Assembly: GCA_905221095.1 (NCBI GenBank)
Contig: CAJNBV010000001.1
Coordinates: forward strand, 62,001 to 126,000
From: a bacterium
Lineage (GTDB): Bacteria; Bacillota; Bacilli; Lactobacillales; Streptococcaceae
Length of the DNA stretch: 64,000 bases
Direction: 5' to 3'
Below the pieces are notes generated by a model. It had not been told where the DNA came from. It saw only the letters and a list, made by a program, of their open reading frames with translations, and did not search any database. Below, piece after piece: positions 19,269 to 29,058 of this stretch. Both the position numbers and the translations under genes were made by a program. The first letter of the stretch is position 1. Each line of letters opens with the position of its first letter.

Positions 19269-19484
19269 TTAATCTTCAAATTTTTCATGATTTTTTTCAT
19301 AGAAATCAATTAAACCTAGAGCTGTTTCAAATGAAATATTTTTTACTTTTGCACGACCCTGCGCTAGAGCAATGATAGACATTTCACGCGCATTCGTTTC
19401 TTTAGAGATACGGTAGCCTGTGATTTTCTTATCACGAACCCAGCCAACAACTGATTCTACTTTTTCAAAGTTTGACTTAGCCAT
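19269..19484 (-). CDS. Small HTH-like protein of unknown function
   Basis: This 71-residue protein has its ATG at 19482-19484 after AGGAGAAGA and its own sigma-A promoter upstream. The central part, GYRISKETNAREMSIIALAQ...ISFETALGLIDFYEK, follows the spacing of small Xre/Cro-like helix-turn-helix proteins (R-I-S-K-E-T-x-x-x-x-x-x-I..G..., then an L-x-x-A-x-x-L-I-x-F-Y helix). A DNA-binding role is therefore plausible but unproven. It is monocistronic, convergent with the glutamine transporter, with a BOX element between them. Basic and acidic residues are mixed; no signal peptide or membrane helix is present. Confidence 0.7.
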   Translation of the reverse strand: MAKSNFEKVESVVGWVRDKKITGYRISKETNAREMSIIALAQGRAKVKNISFETALGLIDFYEKNHEKFED

Positions 19485-19517
19485 GTTCTTCTCCTATTTT
19501 CTTCTTTACGTTATATT

Positions 19518-19546
19518 ATTCTATACGTTTTTATGTCTTTTGTCAA
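19518..19546 (-). promoter_or_regulatory. Promoter of the small HTH-like gene
   Basis: Minus strand TTGACA (19546-19541), 17-base spacer, TAGAAT (19523-19518). Confidence 0.7.
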
Positions 19547-19895
19547 TAAAAAAACATATATTCAATAAAATAAATGATTCAGAATCTTCTTACTTCCTTT
19601 TTAAAGCCGATAATATATAGGTTTTTGCTTACTATAACCCATTAGTATGCTCCTAAAAAACAATTGCATTATTAAACTTTAAACTTGTAAAAATATTCCT
19701 TTGCACTGAATGCCAGTTTCTCAATAGGATAGACAGGATTTACTATTTCATGCTATATATTCCTTTTAAATCAACAAGTCCACTAAAGATAGTCTTTCAC
19801 TCCACACTATCTCTAAACCATTCCGTTTTCTTTCTCCTTCTTTGGTTCCTTTCCTGTCCTTATCTATATCTTATTCGTTTCACAACCGGTACTAC

Positions 19896-20045
19896 TTACA
19901 TTGTCCAATCTTGCACCTTCTGATTACTTACCCGCTTTCCAGCTAGCCATTTAAAAACAGTATCACTAGCTGTTTCATGTCTAGCACTATTGTTTATCTC
20001 ACGAGTTTTTTCGGCCAACTCACCTAGCAACCATCTCACAAACAT
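19896..20045 (-). pseudogene. Short relict reading frame, 49 codons
   Basis: Starting at the ATG at 20043-20045, the frame reads MFVRWLLGELAEKTREINNS and ends ...FKWLAGKRVSNQKVQDWTM. There is no ribosome binding site, and a stop lies two codons upstream. The composition (charged, amphipathic, with tryptophans) looks protein-like, so this may be the remains of a larger gene. I recognise no family. Confidence 0.3.
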
Positions 20046-20179
20046 TGATTATTTTTTCTGATTCCTATTATATTTAGAGAAAATTCAAATTAGGGATCTA
20101 TACAATTGGGGATTTCAAAAAATTTCCTTATATATAGTAAGTAATTCTGTCACCTTAATATAAACAAAATCAAAAATAA

Positions 20180-20272
20180 TAGGTGCTATAGTGAGTTGTA
20201 GTAGAAATAGCACGATAGATTTCCTAAGTCCATAGGAATCGCCCCCTTTCTTCATCCTCATTATAGCACCTA
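20180..20272. mobile_element. RUP-like miniature inverted-repeat element
   Basis: Perfect 9-bp terminal inverted repeats, GGTGCTATA (20182-20190) and TATAGCACC (20262-20270), are flanked on both sides by TA, the target duplication typical of IS630/Tc1-mariner elements. The element is 89 bases, somewhat shorter than the roughly 107 bases described for pneumococcal RUP, which is thought to be mobilised by IS630-Spn1. A second TAGCAC (20209-20214) near the left end can pair with the left repeat. No coding capacity. Confidence 0.7.
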
Positions 20273-20312
20273 TACATCAGTTGTGCAAATAATATGATAT
20301 TTTTTTTAGTCC

Positions 20313-21563
20313 TCAAACAAGCATATTATAGAGCGTTTCATTACCATTTAAGTTAATATAAGATGGATCAAAACCTTCCATTCGACGAATCAAGCCTGCA
20401 TAATCATGCTTATCTGCCAAGGCAATCCCAATCAGTACAGGCCCTGTACCCTTGCTAGCTCGCTTGATATACTCAAAACGTGTGATATCATCATTTGGTC
20501 CCAGGATATCATTTACAAACTCACGCAAAGCCCCTGGACGCTGTGGAAAATTGACTACAAAGTAATGCTTGATCCCATCATAAATCAAGGCACGCTCTTC
20601 CATTTCTGGCATACGGTTGATATCATTATTTCCTCCAGAAATGATACAACAAATGGTTTTCCCCTTGATATATTCAGCTAAAACTTCTAAAGAGGCAATA
20701 CTAGCTGCTCCAGCAGGTTCTGCGACAATCCCTTGCTTAGAGTAGAGGTCAATCAAGGTTTCAGAAATCAATCCCTCATCGACACCTACTAAAGTCTGAA
20801 CATGTTGGCGAGTTGCCTCATAGGTCAACTGTCCCACCTTTTGGACAGCAATCCCATCCGCAAATTTGTCAATTTCCTTGAGTTTGACCGGACCGCCAGC
20901 TTCAAAAGCCGCCTTCATGGAACGCGCTCCATTAGCCTCTACCCCAATGACTTCAATTTCTGGACTTGTTTCCTTGATATAGGTAGAAACCCCAGCAATG
21001 AGACCGCCACCACCAACAGGAACCAAGACAGCATCAAAATCAATCGATTCTTTTCGAGCTTCTTCTAAAATCTCATAAGCAACTGTTCCTTGACCTGCCT
21101 GAACATGGGCATCATCAAAAGGATCAATAAAGGTACGATTTTCAGAAACTGTAAATTCTTGAGCTGCTTTAGCAGAAGCATCAAAGGTATCTCCAACTAG
21201 TTTAATGGTTACGAACTCACCACCAAAAAAGCGAACTTGACCAATCTTTTGTTGCGGAGTGGTAATGGGCATAAAAATAGTAGCAGGAATTTTCATCTCA
21301 TTACAAGTATAAGCAACTCCCTGCGCATGATTTCCCGCAGAAGCACAGACTACCCCACGCTCACGCTCTTCCTTGCTGAGCTGAGAAATAGCATAATAGG
21401 CACCACGAATTTTAAAGGAACGAACACGTTGGGCATTTTCTTTTTTCAAATAAATCTTAGCACCATACTTCTCCGATAAATAATGGTCATAATCCAGTGG
21501 AGTATTCACAACCACACCGTTCAAGACCTTATGAGCCTTGATGATATCTTTTGAACTTAACAT
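20313..21563 (-). CDS. ilvA: Threonine dehydratase, biosynthetic
   Basis: This 416-residue PLP enzyme deaminates threonine to 2-oxobutyrate, the first step to isoleucine. The Schiff-base lysine is in VRSFKIRGAYYAIS (Lys at about 51), the phosphate-binding loop is PVGGGGLIAG (about 186-195), and SGGNND (about 310-315) also belongs to the active site. The C-terminal ACT-like regulatory region is short (about 330-416), as in the streptococcal form. It is the last of the ilv genes on this strand, 113 bases after ilvC, and has an AGGAGAAAAAG ribosome binding site. Confidence 0.95.
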   Translation of the reverse strand: MLSSKDIIKAHKVLNGVVVNTPLDYDHYLSEKYGAKIYLKKENAQRVRSFKIRGAYYAISQLSKEERERGVVCASAGNHAQGVAYTCNEMKIPATIFMPITTPQQKIGQVRFFGGEFVTIKLVGDTFDASAKAAQEFTVSENRTFIDPFDDAHVQAGQGTVAYEILEEARKESIDFDAVLVPVGGGGLIAGVSTYIKETSPEIEVIGVEANGARSMKAAFEAGGPVKLKEIDKFADGIAVQKVGQLTYEATRQHVQTLVGVDEGLISETLIDLYSKQGIVAEPAGAASIASLEVLAEYIKGKTICCIISGGNNDINRMPEMEERALIYDGIKHYFVVNFPQRPGALREFVNDILGPNDDITRFEYIKRASKGTGPVLIGIALADKHDYAGLIRRMEGFDPSYINLNGNETLYNMLV

Positions 21564-21676
21564 CTTTTTCTCCTAGACTATTCATACTATCGCAATCCAT
21601 CCTCTCAAACAGAGATGAATTGATTATAAAAGCGAGTTAGGTCCCCCCAACTCGCCTTCAACTTGATTTCTATCAA

Positions 21677-22723
<1,047 letters not shown>

Positions 22724-22767
22724 TTATTGCCTTTTAGGCTGGTTTAACAAATTTAAGTTGGATTTTT

Positions 22768-22873
22768 ATACTCAATGAAAATCAAAGAGCAAACTAGGAA
22801 GCTAGCCGCAGGCTGTACTTGAGTACGGCAAGGCGAAGCTGACGTGGTTTGAATTTGATTTTCGAAGAGTATT
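22768..22873 (-). repeat. BOX element between ilvN and ilvC
   Basis: It begins ATACTCAATGAAAATCAAAG, contains GTACGGCAAGGCGAAGCTGA (boxA core, reverse), and ends GATTTTCGAAGAGTATT. The ilvN stop codon (22872-22874) is at its very edge, so the element is inside the ilv operon. Confidence 0.9.
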
Positions 22874-23348
22874 AATCGCGGGTAAATCCAGTTGCACCCG
22901 TACGAGCAATATTGCGAATACCGTATGGTCGAATGACTCGCAATAGAGCTTCACTCTTTTCAGCATTTCCTGTCATTTGAATGGTAATCGAGCTTGGTGC
23001 TACGTCTACCACCGTTGCACGGAAAGGTTGAATAATAGCTAGAATCTCAGCACGCTTCTCAGCTGGCGCTGACATCTTAACCAAAATCACCTCGCGTTCC
23101 AAATGAGGCTTGTCTGTAATATCTCGAATGCGAATCACATCAATCTGACGATTGAGTTGCTTGATGATTTGCTCCACTTCATCATGTGAAGCTACATCAA
23201 TAATAATGGTGATACGCGATACATTCGGATCTTCTGTTGCTCCAACAGAAATGCTTTCGATATTAACCTGACGACGAGATAGGACACCGGTAAAGCGATT
23301 GAGGACTCCTGAACGATTTTGTAGTTTTGCTGTTAACATTCTACGCAT
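22872..23348 (-). CDS. ilvN: Acetolactate synthase small (regulatory) subunit
   Basis: This 158-residue regulatory subunit carries an N-terminal ACT domain (MRRMLTAKLQNRSGVLNRFTG, with the GVLNR valine-binding loop at about 14-18) and a C-terminal ALS-ss domain. It confers valine feedback inhibition and raises the activity of IlvB. The first 8 bases overlap the end of ilvB, so the subunits are translationally coupled. The TAA is directly at the end of a BOX element. Confidence 0.95.
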   Translation of the reverse strand: MRRMLTAKLQNRSGVLNRFTGVLSRRQVNIESISVGATEDPNVSRITIIIDVASHDEVEQIIKQLNRQIDVIRIRDITDKPHLEREVILVKMSAPAEKRAEILAIIQPFRATVVDVAPSSITIQMTGNAEKSEALLRVIRPYGIRNIARTGATGFTRD

Positions 23349-25041
23349 GGAACTTCACCCCCAACATCTCATGATTACTCTTACCAGCTGGTACCATTGG
23401 TAATACCTGTTCCTTACGAGAAATATCTACCTCGATTAGCATAGGAACATCCTCAGTGATGACTTCAAGGTCTTGAGCCAAGGTCTCAGGATTGTCAAAC
23501 TTATAGTTTTTAATGCCATAAGCCTGTGCCATCAATTGGAAATCAGGAAGGGTATCAAAGACCGACTCAGATGTTCTACCTTCATAGAAGGATTCCTGCC
23601 ACTGGCGAACCATTCCAAGTGAGTGGTTGTTCAGCATGACCACCTTGATTGGCACCTTGTAAATGTTCAAAATAGCCAATTCCTGGTTGGTCATTTGGAA
23701 ACCACCATCCCCAACGAACAAGACTACTTCTTTATCTGGGTTGGCAATTTTAGCACCGATTGCTGCTGGAATTCCGAATCCCATTGTTCCCAAACCGCCT
23801 GAAGTCACTAACTGACGTTCATTTTGGTATGGATAATACTGAGCTGTCCACATTTGGTGTTGACCAACGTCTGTGACCACAATGGCATCTCCGTTGGTCA
23901 ATTCACCAATTCGTTCAATAACTGCTTGCGGTTGAACCACACGCTCTTTCTTGTCATAAGAACGAACACGGTTCTTGTCTTTAGTAACTTTCTCAATCCA
24001 TTTCTCAGTATTGTTATGAACTGTTGGTTCCGCTAACAACATTTGCAAGGCTTTCTTAGCATCACCCACCACAGGGATATCTGCACTGATAATCTTGCCA
24101 ATCTCAGCTGGGTCAATATCAATGTGGGCAACCTTAGCATTCTTAGCAAAGGTCTTAGGATTCCCCGTCAAGCGGTCATCGAAACGACAACCAATACTAA
24201 TCATAAAATCCGCTTCCGTCATGGCAATATTAGCTGCGAAAGATCCGTGCATACCTCCCATTCCAAGGAAGAGTGGATGAGTTGTTGCAATCGTACCTTG
24301 CCCTAAAAGACTGGTTACCACTGGAATCTGATAGCGTTCTGCAAATTCATTTAATTCTGCAGCAGCTTCAGCATAACTAATTCCACCACCAGCTAACAAG
24401 ACTGGTTTTTTAGCCTTGGATAATTGCTTCAAGATTTTTTTGATTTGCATATCATTTGGCTCAAGAGTAGGCTGATAGCTTGGTAGGTTCACTTCTGGTG
24501 AATAAATGAAGTCTGTTTCTAAAGCAGATACGTCTTTAGGTAGGTCAATGACAACTGGCCCTGGACGGCCTGTAGTTGCGATATGGACAGCTTCCGTAAT
24601 GATACGAGGGATATCAGCTGTCTCACGAACTTGGTAATTGTACTTAGTGATTGGCATGGTAATTCCCACGATGTCTGCCTCCTGAAAGGCATCTTTCCCA
24701 ATCCCTGCTCGCGCCACCTGACCTGTAAAGACCAAAAGGGGAACGCTATCGCTCATGGCATCCGCAATCCCTGTAATAGCATTTGTTGCTCCTGGTCCAC
24801 TAGTGACGACGGCAACACCCAACTTTCCAGTTGATTTGGCATAACCTTCAGCTTCATGCAAACAACCTTGCTCATGGCGTCCTAGAATGTGGCGAATGCC
24901 TTTAAAATTATATATCGCATCATAAAAAGGCAAGACAGCACCACCAGGATAACCAAAGATGGTATCAATTCCTAAATCACGAAGTGTTTCCAAAACTAGG
25001 TCCGACCCCGTCTTAGGAGATTCTAAACTGATTTTCTCCAT
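23341..25041 (-). CDS. ilvB: Acetolactate synthase large (catalytic) subunit
   Basis: This 566-residue thiamine-diphosphate enzyme condenses two pyruvates, or pyruvate plus 2-oxobutyrate. Its catalytic glutamate is in GRHEQGCLHEAEGYA (about 54-68), and the ThDP/magnesium motif GDGGFQMTNQELAI lies at about 442-455. A central FAD-binding domain is also present. It is the first gene of the ilvB-ilvN-ilvC(-ilvA) cluster. A sigma-A promoter and a CodY-like box lie upstream, so leucine/isoleucine-linked repression by CodY is likely. The start follows AGAAAGGGG. Confidence 0.96.
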   Translation of the reverse strand: MEKISLESPKTGSDLVLETLRDLGIDTIFGYPGGAVLPFYDAIYNFKGIRHILGRHEQGCLHEAEGYAKSTGKLGVAVVTSGPGATNAITGIADAMSDSVPLLVFTGQVARAGIGKDAFQEADIVGITMPITKYNYQVRETADIPRIITEAVHIATTGRPGPVVIDLPKDVSALETDFIYSPEVNLPSYQPTLEPNDMQIKKILKQLSKAKKPVLLAGGGISYAEAAAELNEFAERYQIPVVTSLLGQGTIATTHPLFLGMGGMHGSFAANIAMTEADFMISIGCRFDDRLTGNPKTFAKNAKVAHIDIDPAEIGKIISADIPVVGDAKKALQMLLAEPTVHNNTEKWIEKVTKDKNRVRSYDKKERVVQPQAVIERIGELTNGDAIVVTDVGQHQMWTAQYYPYQNERQLVTSGGLGTMGFGIPAAIGAKIANPDKEVVLFVGDGGFQMTNQELAILNIYKVPIKVVMLNNHSLGMVRQWQESFYEGRTSESVFDTLPDFQLMAQAYGIKNYKFDNPETLAQDLEVITEDVPMLIEVDISRKEQVLPMVPAGKSNHEMLGVKFHA

Positions 25042-25079
25042 TGTTCCCCTTTCTCTTCTCTTAAAAATAACTTGTTACT

Positions 25080-25134
25080 ATCATACCATTTTTTCAAAAT
25101 TTTTCAAGACAAAAGAAGAAATTTTCTGAATTTT
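25080..25134 (-). promoter_or_regulatory. ilvB promoter with CodY-like box
   Basis: Minus strand TTGAAA (25107-25102), 16-base spacer, TATGAT (25085-25080). Upstream, AATTTTCTGAATTTT at 25120-25134 matches 13 of the 15 positions of the palindromic CodY box AATTTTCWGAAAATT. The box lies just above the -35. Confidence 0.55.
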
Positions 25135-25204
25135 CTATTTTAATGTTTATTTATGAATGTTATTTTTGTTTTTATTAAAAAGATACCGATTTCATTATTC
25201 AAAA

Positions 25205-25230
25205 AGAAAAAAGAACTGATTTCTCAGTCC
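25205..25230 (-). terminator. Terminator of asp23-fakA
   Basis: Minus strand GGACTGA-GAAA-TCAGTTC followed by TTTTTTC. It sits 10 bases beyond the fakA stop. Confidence 0.85.
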
Positions 25231-25240
25231 TTCATTAATC

Positions 25241-26908
25241 TTATTCCACACTAAATAGGTATGGGTAAACTGGTTGTTGTCCTTGGTGAATCTCAACTTC
25301 AACGTCTTCGAATTCTTCTGCAATTTCTTGAGCAATTTCATTGGCAAGTTCTTCGCTTCCGTCTTCACCGACATAGAAGGTTACGATTTCACTATCTTCA
25401 TCCAACATATGTTTCAAGGTTTCTGTCAAGGTTTGGTGCATGTCAGGGTTTGACACGAGAATTTTCCCATCCACCATACCAAGATTATCGTTTTCATGGA
25501 TTTCTAAGCCATCAATCGTTGTATCACGCACAGCTGTTGTGACGCTTCCGCTAACGACATCGCTAAGAGCAGCTGTCATACGCTCTTGGTTTTCTTCGAT
25601 GGACTTGCTTGGATCAAAGGCAAGAAGACTAGTCAATCCTTGAGGAAGAGTACGAGCTTCCACCACTACTGCTGGTTGTTCCAAAACTTCTGTTGCAGAT
25701 TGAGCTGCCATGAAGATATTCTTGTTGTTTGGCAAGAAGATAATATTACGAGCGTTAACCTGTTCAACAGCCTTGATAAAGTCTTCTGTTGAAGGGTTCA
25801 TGGTTTGACCACCTTCGATAACATAATCCACGCCTTGAGAACGGAAGATATCTGCTAGACCTTTACCAGCCACCACAGCAATCAAAGCATACTCTTTTTC
25901 TTCAGCCGGCTTGCTAACTTGAGCAGCTTCTTTTTCAACCTGTGCTTCGTGTTGGTTACGCATATTGTCAACTTTTACCTTGACCAAACTACCATATTTG
26001 AGACCTTCTTGCATAACAAGTCCTGGATCTTCTGTATGGACATGGACTTTGACAATTTCATCATCGTTGACAACAAGGAGAGAATCCCCGAGTTCATTCA
26101 AGTAGTTACGGAACTCGTCGTAGTCAAAATCTTTAGCATAGGTTGGACCTTGCTTAAGAGCTACCATGATTTCAGTACAGTAACCAAATGTGATGTCCTC
26201 AGTCGCTACGTGACCAGCTACAGACTTGTGGTGCTCCGCATTGATCATTTCACTCATATTAGCAGGAGTCGCTACAAAGTCCTCAGATGCAATATATTCG
26301 CCAGTAAGGGCTGAAAGGAAACCTTCGTAGATGAAGACCAGTCCTTGACCACCTGAGTCCACAACGCCAACTTCCTTCAAGACTGGAAGCATATCTGGCG
26401 TTTTAGCAAGAGCTGTTTTAGCACCTTCTAAAGCTGCGCGCATGACTTCAACAGCATCATCTGTTTGCTCAGCCTTTTTCTTAGCACCGATAGCAGCTCC
26501 ACGTGAAACTGTCAAAATCGTTCCTTCAACTGGTTTCATAACGGCCTTATAGGCAACTTCTACACCTGATTGGAAGGCAAGAGCCAAGTCTTGACCTGTT
26601 AACTCGTCTTTATCCTTAATGGCTTGTGAAAATCCACGGAAAAGCTGAGACGTAATAACACCTGAGTTCCCACGCGCACCCATCAAAAGACCTTTAGCAA
26701 GAATGCTTGCTACCTCTCCAACAGTAGAAGCTGGCTTATCTGCAACTTCCTTAGCACCATTTTCAATGGTCATTCCCATATTTGTCCCTGTATCTCCATC
26801 TGGAACTGGAAAGACGTTTAATGAATTGACATATTCAGCTTGCTTATTCAAGCGAGTTGATGCAGCCTGCACCATTTCTTGAAATAAGCTAGTAGTAATT
26901 TTTGACAC
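25241..26908 (-). CDS. fakA: Fatty acid kinase, ATP-binding subunit FakA (DAK2 domain)
   Basis: This 555-residue protein has an N-terminal DAK2/DhaL-like ATP domain, with the metal-nucleotide motif PVPDGDTGTNMG (about 33-44) and MGARGNSGVI (about 76-85). A middle domain and a C-terminal DegV-like region follow. Members phosphorylate fatty acids presented by FakB (DegV) proteins so that host fatty acids enter phospholipid synthesis; no FakB gene is in this window. An older annotation would be dihydroxyacetone kinase-like. The gene starts 2 bases after the Asp23-family gene, forming a widely conserved firmicute pair, and the two share a terminator. Confidence 0.9.
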   Translation of the reverse strand: MSKITTSLFQEMVQAASTRLNKQAEYVNSLNVFPVPDGDTGTNMGMTIENGAKEVADKPASTVGEVASILAKGLLMGARGNSGVITSQLFRGFSQAIKDKDELTGQDLALAFQSGVEVAYKAVMKPVEGTILTVSRGAAIGAKKKAEQTDDAVEVMRAALEGAKTALAKTPDMLPVLKEVGVVDSGGQGLVFIYEGFLSALTGEYIASEDFVATPANMSEMINAEHHKSVAGHVATEDITFGYCTEIMVALKQGPTYAKDFDYDEFRNYLNELGDSLLVVNDDEIVKVHVHTEDPGLVMQEGLKYGSLVKVKVDNMRNQHEAQVEKEAAQVSKPAEEKEYALIAVVAGKGLADIFRSQGVDYVIEGGQTMNPSTEDFIKAVEQVNARNIIFLPNNKNIFMAAQSATEVLEQPAVVVEARTLPQGLTSLLAFDPSKSIEENQERMTAALSDVVSGSVTTAVRDTTIDGLEIHENDNLGMVDGKILVSNPDMHQTLTETLKHMLDEDSEIVTFYVGEDGSEELANEIAQEIAEEFEDVEVEIHQGQQPVYPYLFSVE

Positions 26909-26910
26909 GG

Positions 26911-27276
26911 TTATTCTCCTACAACTTTGATATTTTGAATGTAGACATTTACAGTCTGAGCAGTAATTCCAAGTTGGTTTTCCAAACTAAAACGAACACG
27001 CTCTTGAATGTTTTTTGACACTTCGCTAATCTTTGTTCCGTAGCTCAACACGGTATATACATCAACTGCAATACTGCCATCTTCGGCCGCCTTTACGACG
27101 ACACCTTTGGAATAATTTTCCTTACCTAGAAGGGCTTGGAAATTATCTTTGAGGGCATTTTTACTAGCCATACCGACCACACCAAAAATCTCAGTTGCTG
27201 CTCCACCTACGACGGTTGCAATCACTTCATCTGTTAGTTCGATTTGACCATCTTTTGTATTAATTTTTACAGTCAT
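26911..27276 (-). CDS. Asp23/Gls24 family envelope stress protein (YloU-like)
   Basis: This 121-residue protein is of the Asp23 family. The core GQIELTDEVIATVVGGAATEIFGVVGM (about 10-36) and the C-terminal half with YGTKISEVSKNIQERVR are typical. Members are abundant, usually membrane-associated through partners, and respond to envelope stress; this short form is conserved next to fakA and is often called YloU. It is encoded upstream of fakA with a 2-base gap. It lacks a signal peptide or membrane helix. Confidence 0.88.
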   Translation of the reverse strand: MTVKINTKDGQIELTDEVIATVVGGAATEIFGVVGMASKNALKDNFQALLGKENYSKGVVVKAAEDGSIAVDVYTVLSYGTKISEVSKNIQERVRFSLENQLGITAQTVNVYIQNIKVVGE

Positions 27277-27395
27277 CCTTTTTACCTCAACTAGTTGATA
27301 CTCTATTTTATCATATTTCAGCCCAAGTGTAAAAGCAGAATACTGTATCAGCGGATATTTACTCTATTTTTCAAATGATTTTATACCTACAGTAA

Positions 27396-27417
27396 AAGAA
27401 AAAAGACCCTAAGGTCT
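27396..27417 (-). terminator. Terminator of rpmB
   Basis: Minus strand AGACC-TTAG-GGTCT followed by TTTTTTC, 15 bases after the rpmB stop. Confidence 0.8.
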
Positions 27418-27431
27418 CCTTACTTTTATTA

Positions 27432-27620
27432 TTAAACGCGTTCAACTTTACCTGATTTCAAAGCACGAGCTGAAGCCCAAACTTTTTTAGGTTTACCATC
27501 GATAAGAACAGTAACTTTTTGAAGGTTTGGTTTTACGGCACGTTTTGTTTGGTTCATCGCGTGTGAACGGTTGTTTCCTGATACAGTCTTACGACCTGTA
27601 AAGTAACATACTTTAGCCAT
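27432..27620 (-). CDS. rpmB: Ribosomal protein bL28
   Basis: This 62-residue basic protein of the large ribosomal subunit starts [20 protein letters not shown] and matches the bL28 family over its full length. The form with a single N-terminal cysteine (Cys5) and no zinc CxxC pairs is the zinc-independent type. The ATG follows AGGAGG (TAGGAGGAAAACACA). It is a single-gene transcript that diverges in function from its neighbours. Confidence 0.97.
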   Translation of the reverse strand: MAKVCYFTGRKTVSGNNRSHAMNQTKRAVKPNLQKVTVLIDGKPKKVWASARALKSGKVERV

Positions 27621-27726
27621 TGTGTTTTCCTCCTATTAGATCTAATATAGCGGATGTGCTAGCACCACATACCGTACTATGTTATCACACTTTCTTCATT
27701 TTTGCAAGGGAATTGGAAGATTTTTT

Positions 27727-28401
27727 TTATTTAACGTAGACAATTCCCAACTTTCCAAAAGCCACATCTCCACGGATAATCAAAGTTTTACTGGTTGGAG
27801 CTAGAGAAGTATCTGCCTTGGCTACACCACAGAAAGTTTCCACCTTCAAATCCACTCGCCAATGTTGAGGAACATAGATAACTGCATTGCCAAAACCAAC
27901 TTCTACTTTCAGGGTTGCAATATCTCCTAAAATCTCTGCATTGTCGTAATATATCTTAGCATTGCCAAAACCAACTTCTACTTGGTCATCTACTAATTCT
28001 TGGTTTTGCTTGTAGAAAGTCCCCGTTCCAAAAGCGACTTCCTTGTCTGTAAGAATGGTCTTTTCACCATCATACCACCATTTTTTCCCATTCCAAGTTC
28101 TGTTAGAATGAGTAAGTGCGTTGACACCCAGTACGATTAAAATACTAGCCCAGAATAGTGACTGATTTGGAATCGGTAAAATATCATAAGAGTGGTTGGC
28201 AATTAGTAAGGCTACTAGAGCTGTAAAAGAGGCTGAGGTTAAGTGGCGACGCAACAAAGCTCCAACTGATTGGTAGGCAAAAAAAACAATACCAATCAAG
28301 GGCCAAATTTGCCCCCCCAGAGAAGGGATTCCAAAATTTCCTTGTAATAATATTAAAGCTGCAAAAATAAGCAACACAATACCAAATGCTTTCTTTTTCA
28401 T
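27727..28401 (-). CDS. LiaF-like membrane protein
   Basis: This 224-residue protein has four N-terminal membrane helices (about 5-90) and a soluble C-terminal half. The C-terminal half carries repeated beta-strand units, EVAFGTGTF, VEVGFGNAKIY, VEVGFGNAVIYVP and DVAFGKLGIVY (about 120-223), the pattern of the LiaF/VraT C-terminal adhesin-like domain. LiaF proteins inhibit LiaS-type kinases in envelope stress sensing. Here the gene is paired with a LytTR-type DNA-binding protein 4 bases upstream rather than a LiaRS system. The pair may be a regulatory protein plus membrane sensor, but that is inference. Confidence 0.75.
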   Translation of the reverse strand: MKKKAFGIVLLIFAALILLQGNFGIPSLGGQIWPLIGIVFFAYQSVGALLRRHLTSASFTALVALLIANHSYDILPIPNQSLFWASILIVLGVNALTHSNRTWNGKKWWYDGEKTILTDKEVAFGTGTFYKQNQELVDDQVEVGFGNAKIYYDNAEILGDIATLKVEVGFGNAVIYVPQHWRVDLKVETFCGVAKADTSLAPTSKTLIIRGDVAFGKLGIVYVK

Positions 28402-28405
28402 GTTC

Positions 28406-28852
28406 TTACCTCATGTTTCTTAGATTTTCTTTTAGGAGGGATTGGTAATGCCGTGACACATGAACCTCCTTGTGGGTCTGATAAAAGGAAATGGTGCCCG
28501 TTCCTGAAAAGGACTTGTCCACCGAATAGACTTGCCGAATATTAGCGATCGTTGACTTGGATACCCGACTAAAATAGCGAGGAAGGATAGCCTCTAACTC
28601 ATAGAGTTTAAGCCGAACCTCGTAGGCATCTTTCTGGGTATGGGCGTAAATCTTGTTCCCTTCTGTCTCAAAGAAGAGAATTTCCGACAAGTCCAGATAA
28701 TATTCACCCGTCCCTTTGTAAAAAATCAACCTAGGAGACTTGGACTCTTGTAAGAGTCGCTGTAAATCCGCAATCTCATCTGTCAAGGCCGCTGCCTTGA
28801 TGACAATTTCAGTTTCCTCTAAATTGCTATCAATTTCGATTCGTAACTTCAT
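28406..28852 (-). CDS. LytTR-domain DNA-binding regulator
   Basis: This 148-residue protein has a short N-terminal segment (about 1-45) and a LytTR DNA-binding domain (about 46-146). Landmarks are YYLDLSEILFFETEGNKIYA, the Y-E-V-R-L-K-L-Y-E-L-E-A-I-L-P segment, FSRVSKSTIANIRQV (the F-x-R-x-x-K-S-x-x-x-N motif) and the final VHVSRHYQSLLKENL. There is no receiver domain, so it is not a classical response regulator. Stand-alone LytTR proteins with membrane partners form known LytTR regulatory systems in streptococci. It is first in a two-gene unit with the LiaF-like protein. Confidence 0.85.
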   Translation of the reverse strand: MKLRIEIDSNLEETEIVIKAAALTDEIADLQRLLQESKSPRLIFYKGTGEYYLDLSEILFFETEGNKIYAHTQKDAYEVRLKLYELEAILPRYFSRVSKSTIANIRQVYSVDKSFSGTGTISFYQTHKEVHVSRHYQSLLKENLRNMR

Positions 28853-28954
28853 TCCATCTCCTTTCTGACTCTACTATATCAAAGGAAAAATAAGAAAACA
28901 AGAGCAAAAAAGCAAGTGGTCACTTTTGACCCGTAAGTGGTTCTAGGACCGCCT

Positions 28955-29048
28955 TATACTATTCAAACCACGTCAGCGTCGCCTTACCGTACTCAAGTAC
29001 AGCTTGCGGCTAGCTTCCTAGTTTGCTCTTTGATTTTCATTGAGTATT
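28955..29048 (+). repeat. BOX element with a shortened left end
   Basis: It has ATACTATTCAAACCACGTCA, then GTCGCCTTACCGTACTCAAG, and ends TTTGATTTTCATTGAGTATT. Compared with the other copies, about 16 bases (CTTCGAAAATCTCTTC-like) are missing after ATACT, a deletion within boxA. Confidence 0.88.
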
Positions 29049-29058
29049 AACTTACAGG

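Larger units (their letters stand above)
19547..20312. other. Gene-poor stretch upstream of the small HTH-like gene
   Basis: About 770 bases between the promoter of the 71-residue gene and ilvA hold no convincing complete gene. I see one short relict frame (19896-20045, minus) and one RUP-like element (20180-20272). The rest is AT-rich without clear terminators or known RNA motifs, and looks like decayed coding sequence. Confidence 0.6.

Noticed and set aside
19047..19313. 88-codon plus-strand frame after the glutamine ABC transporter
   Set aside because: Most of it is the translated BOX element; it also runs over the terminator and into the small antisense gene.
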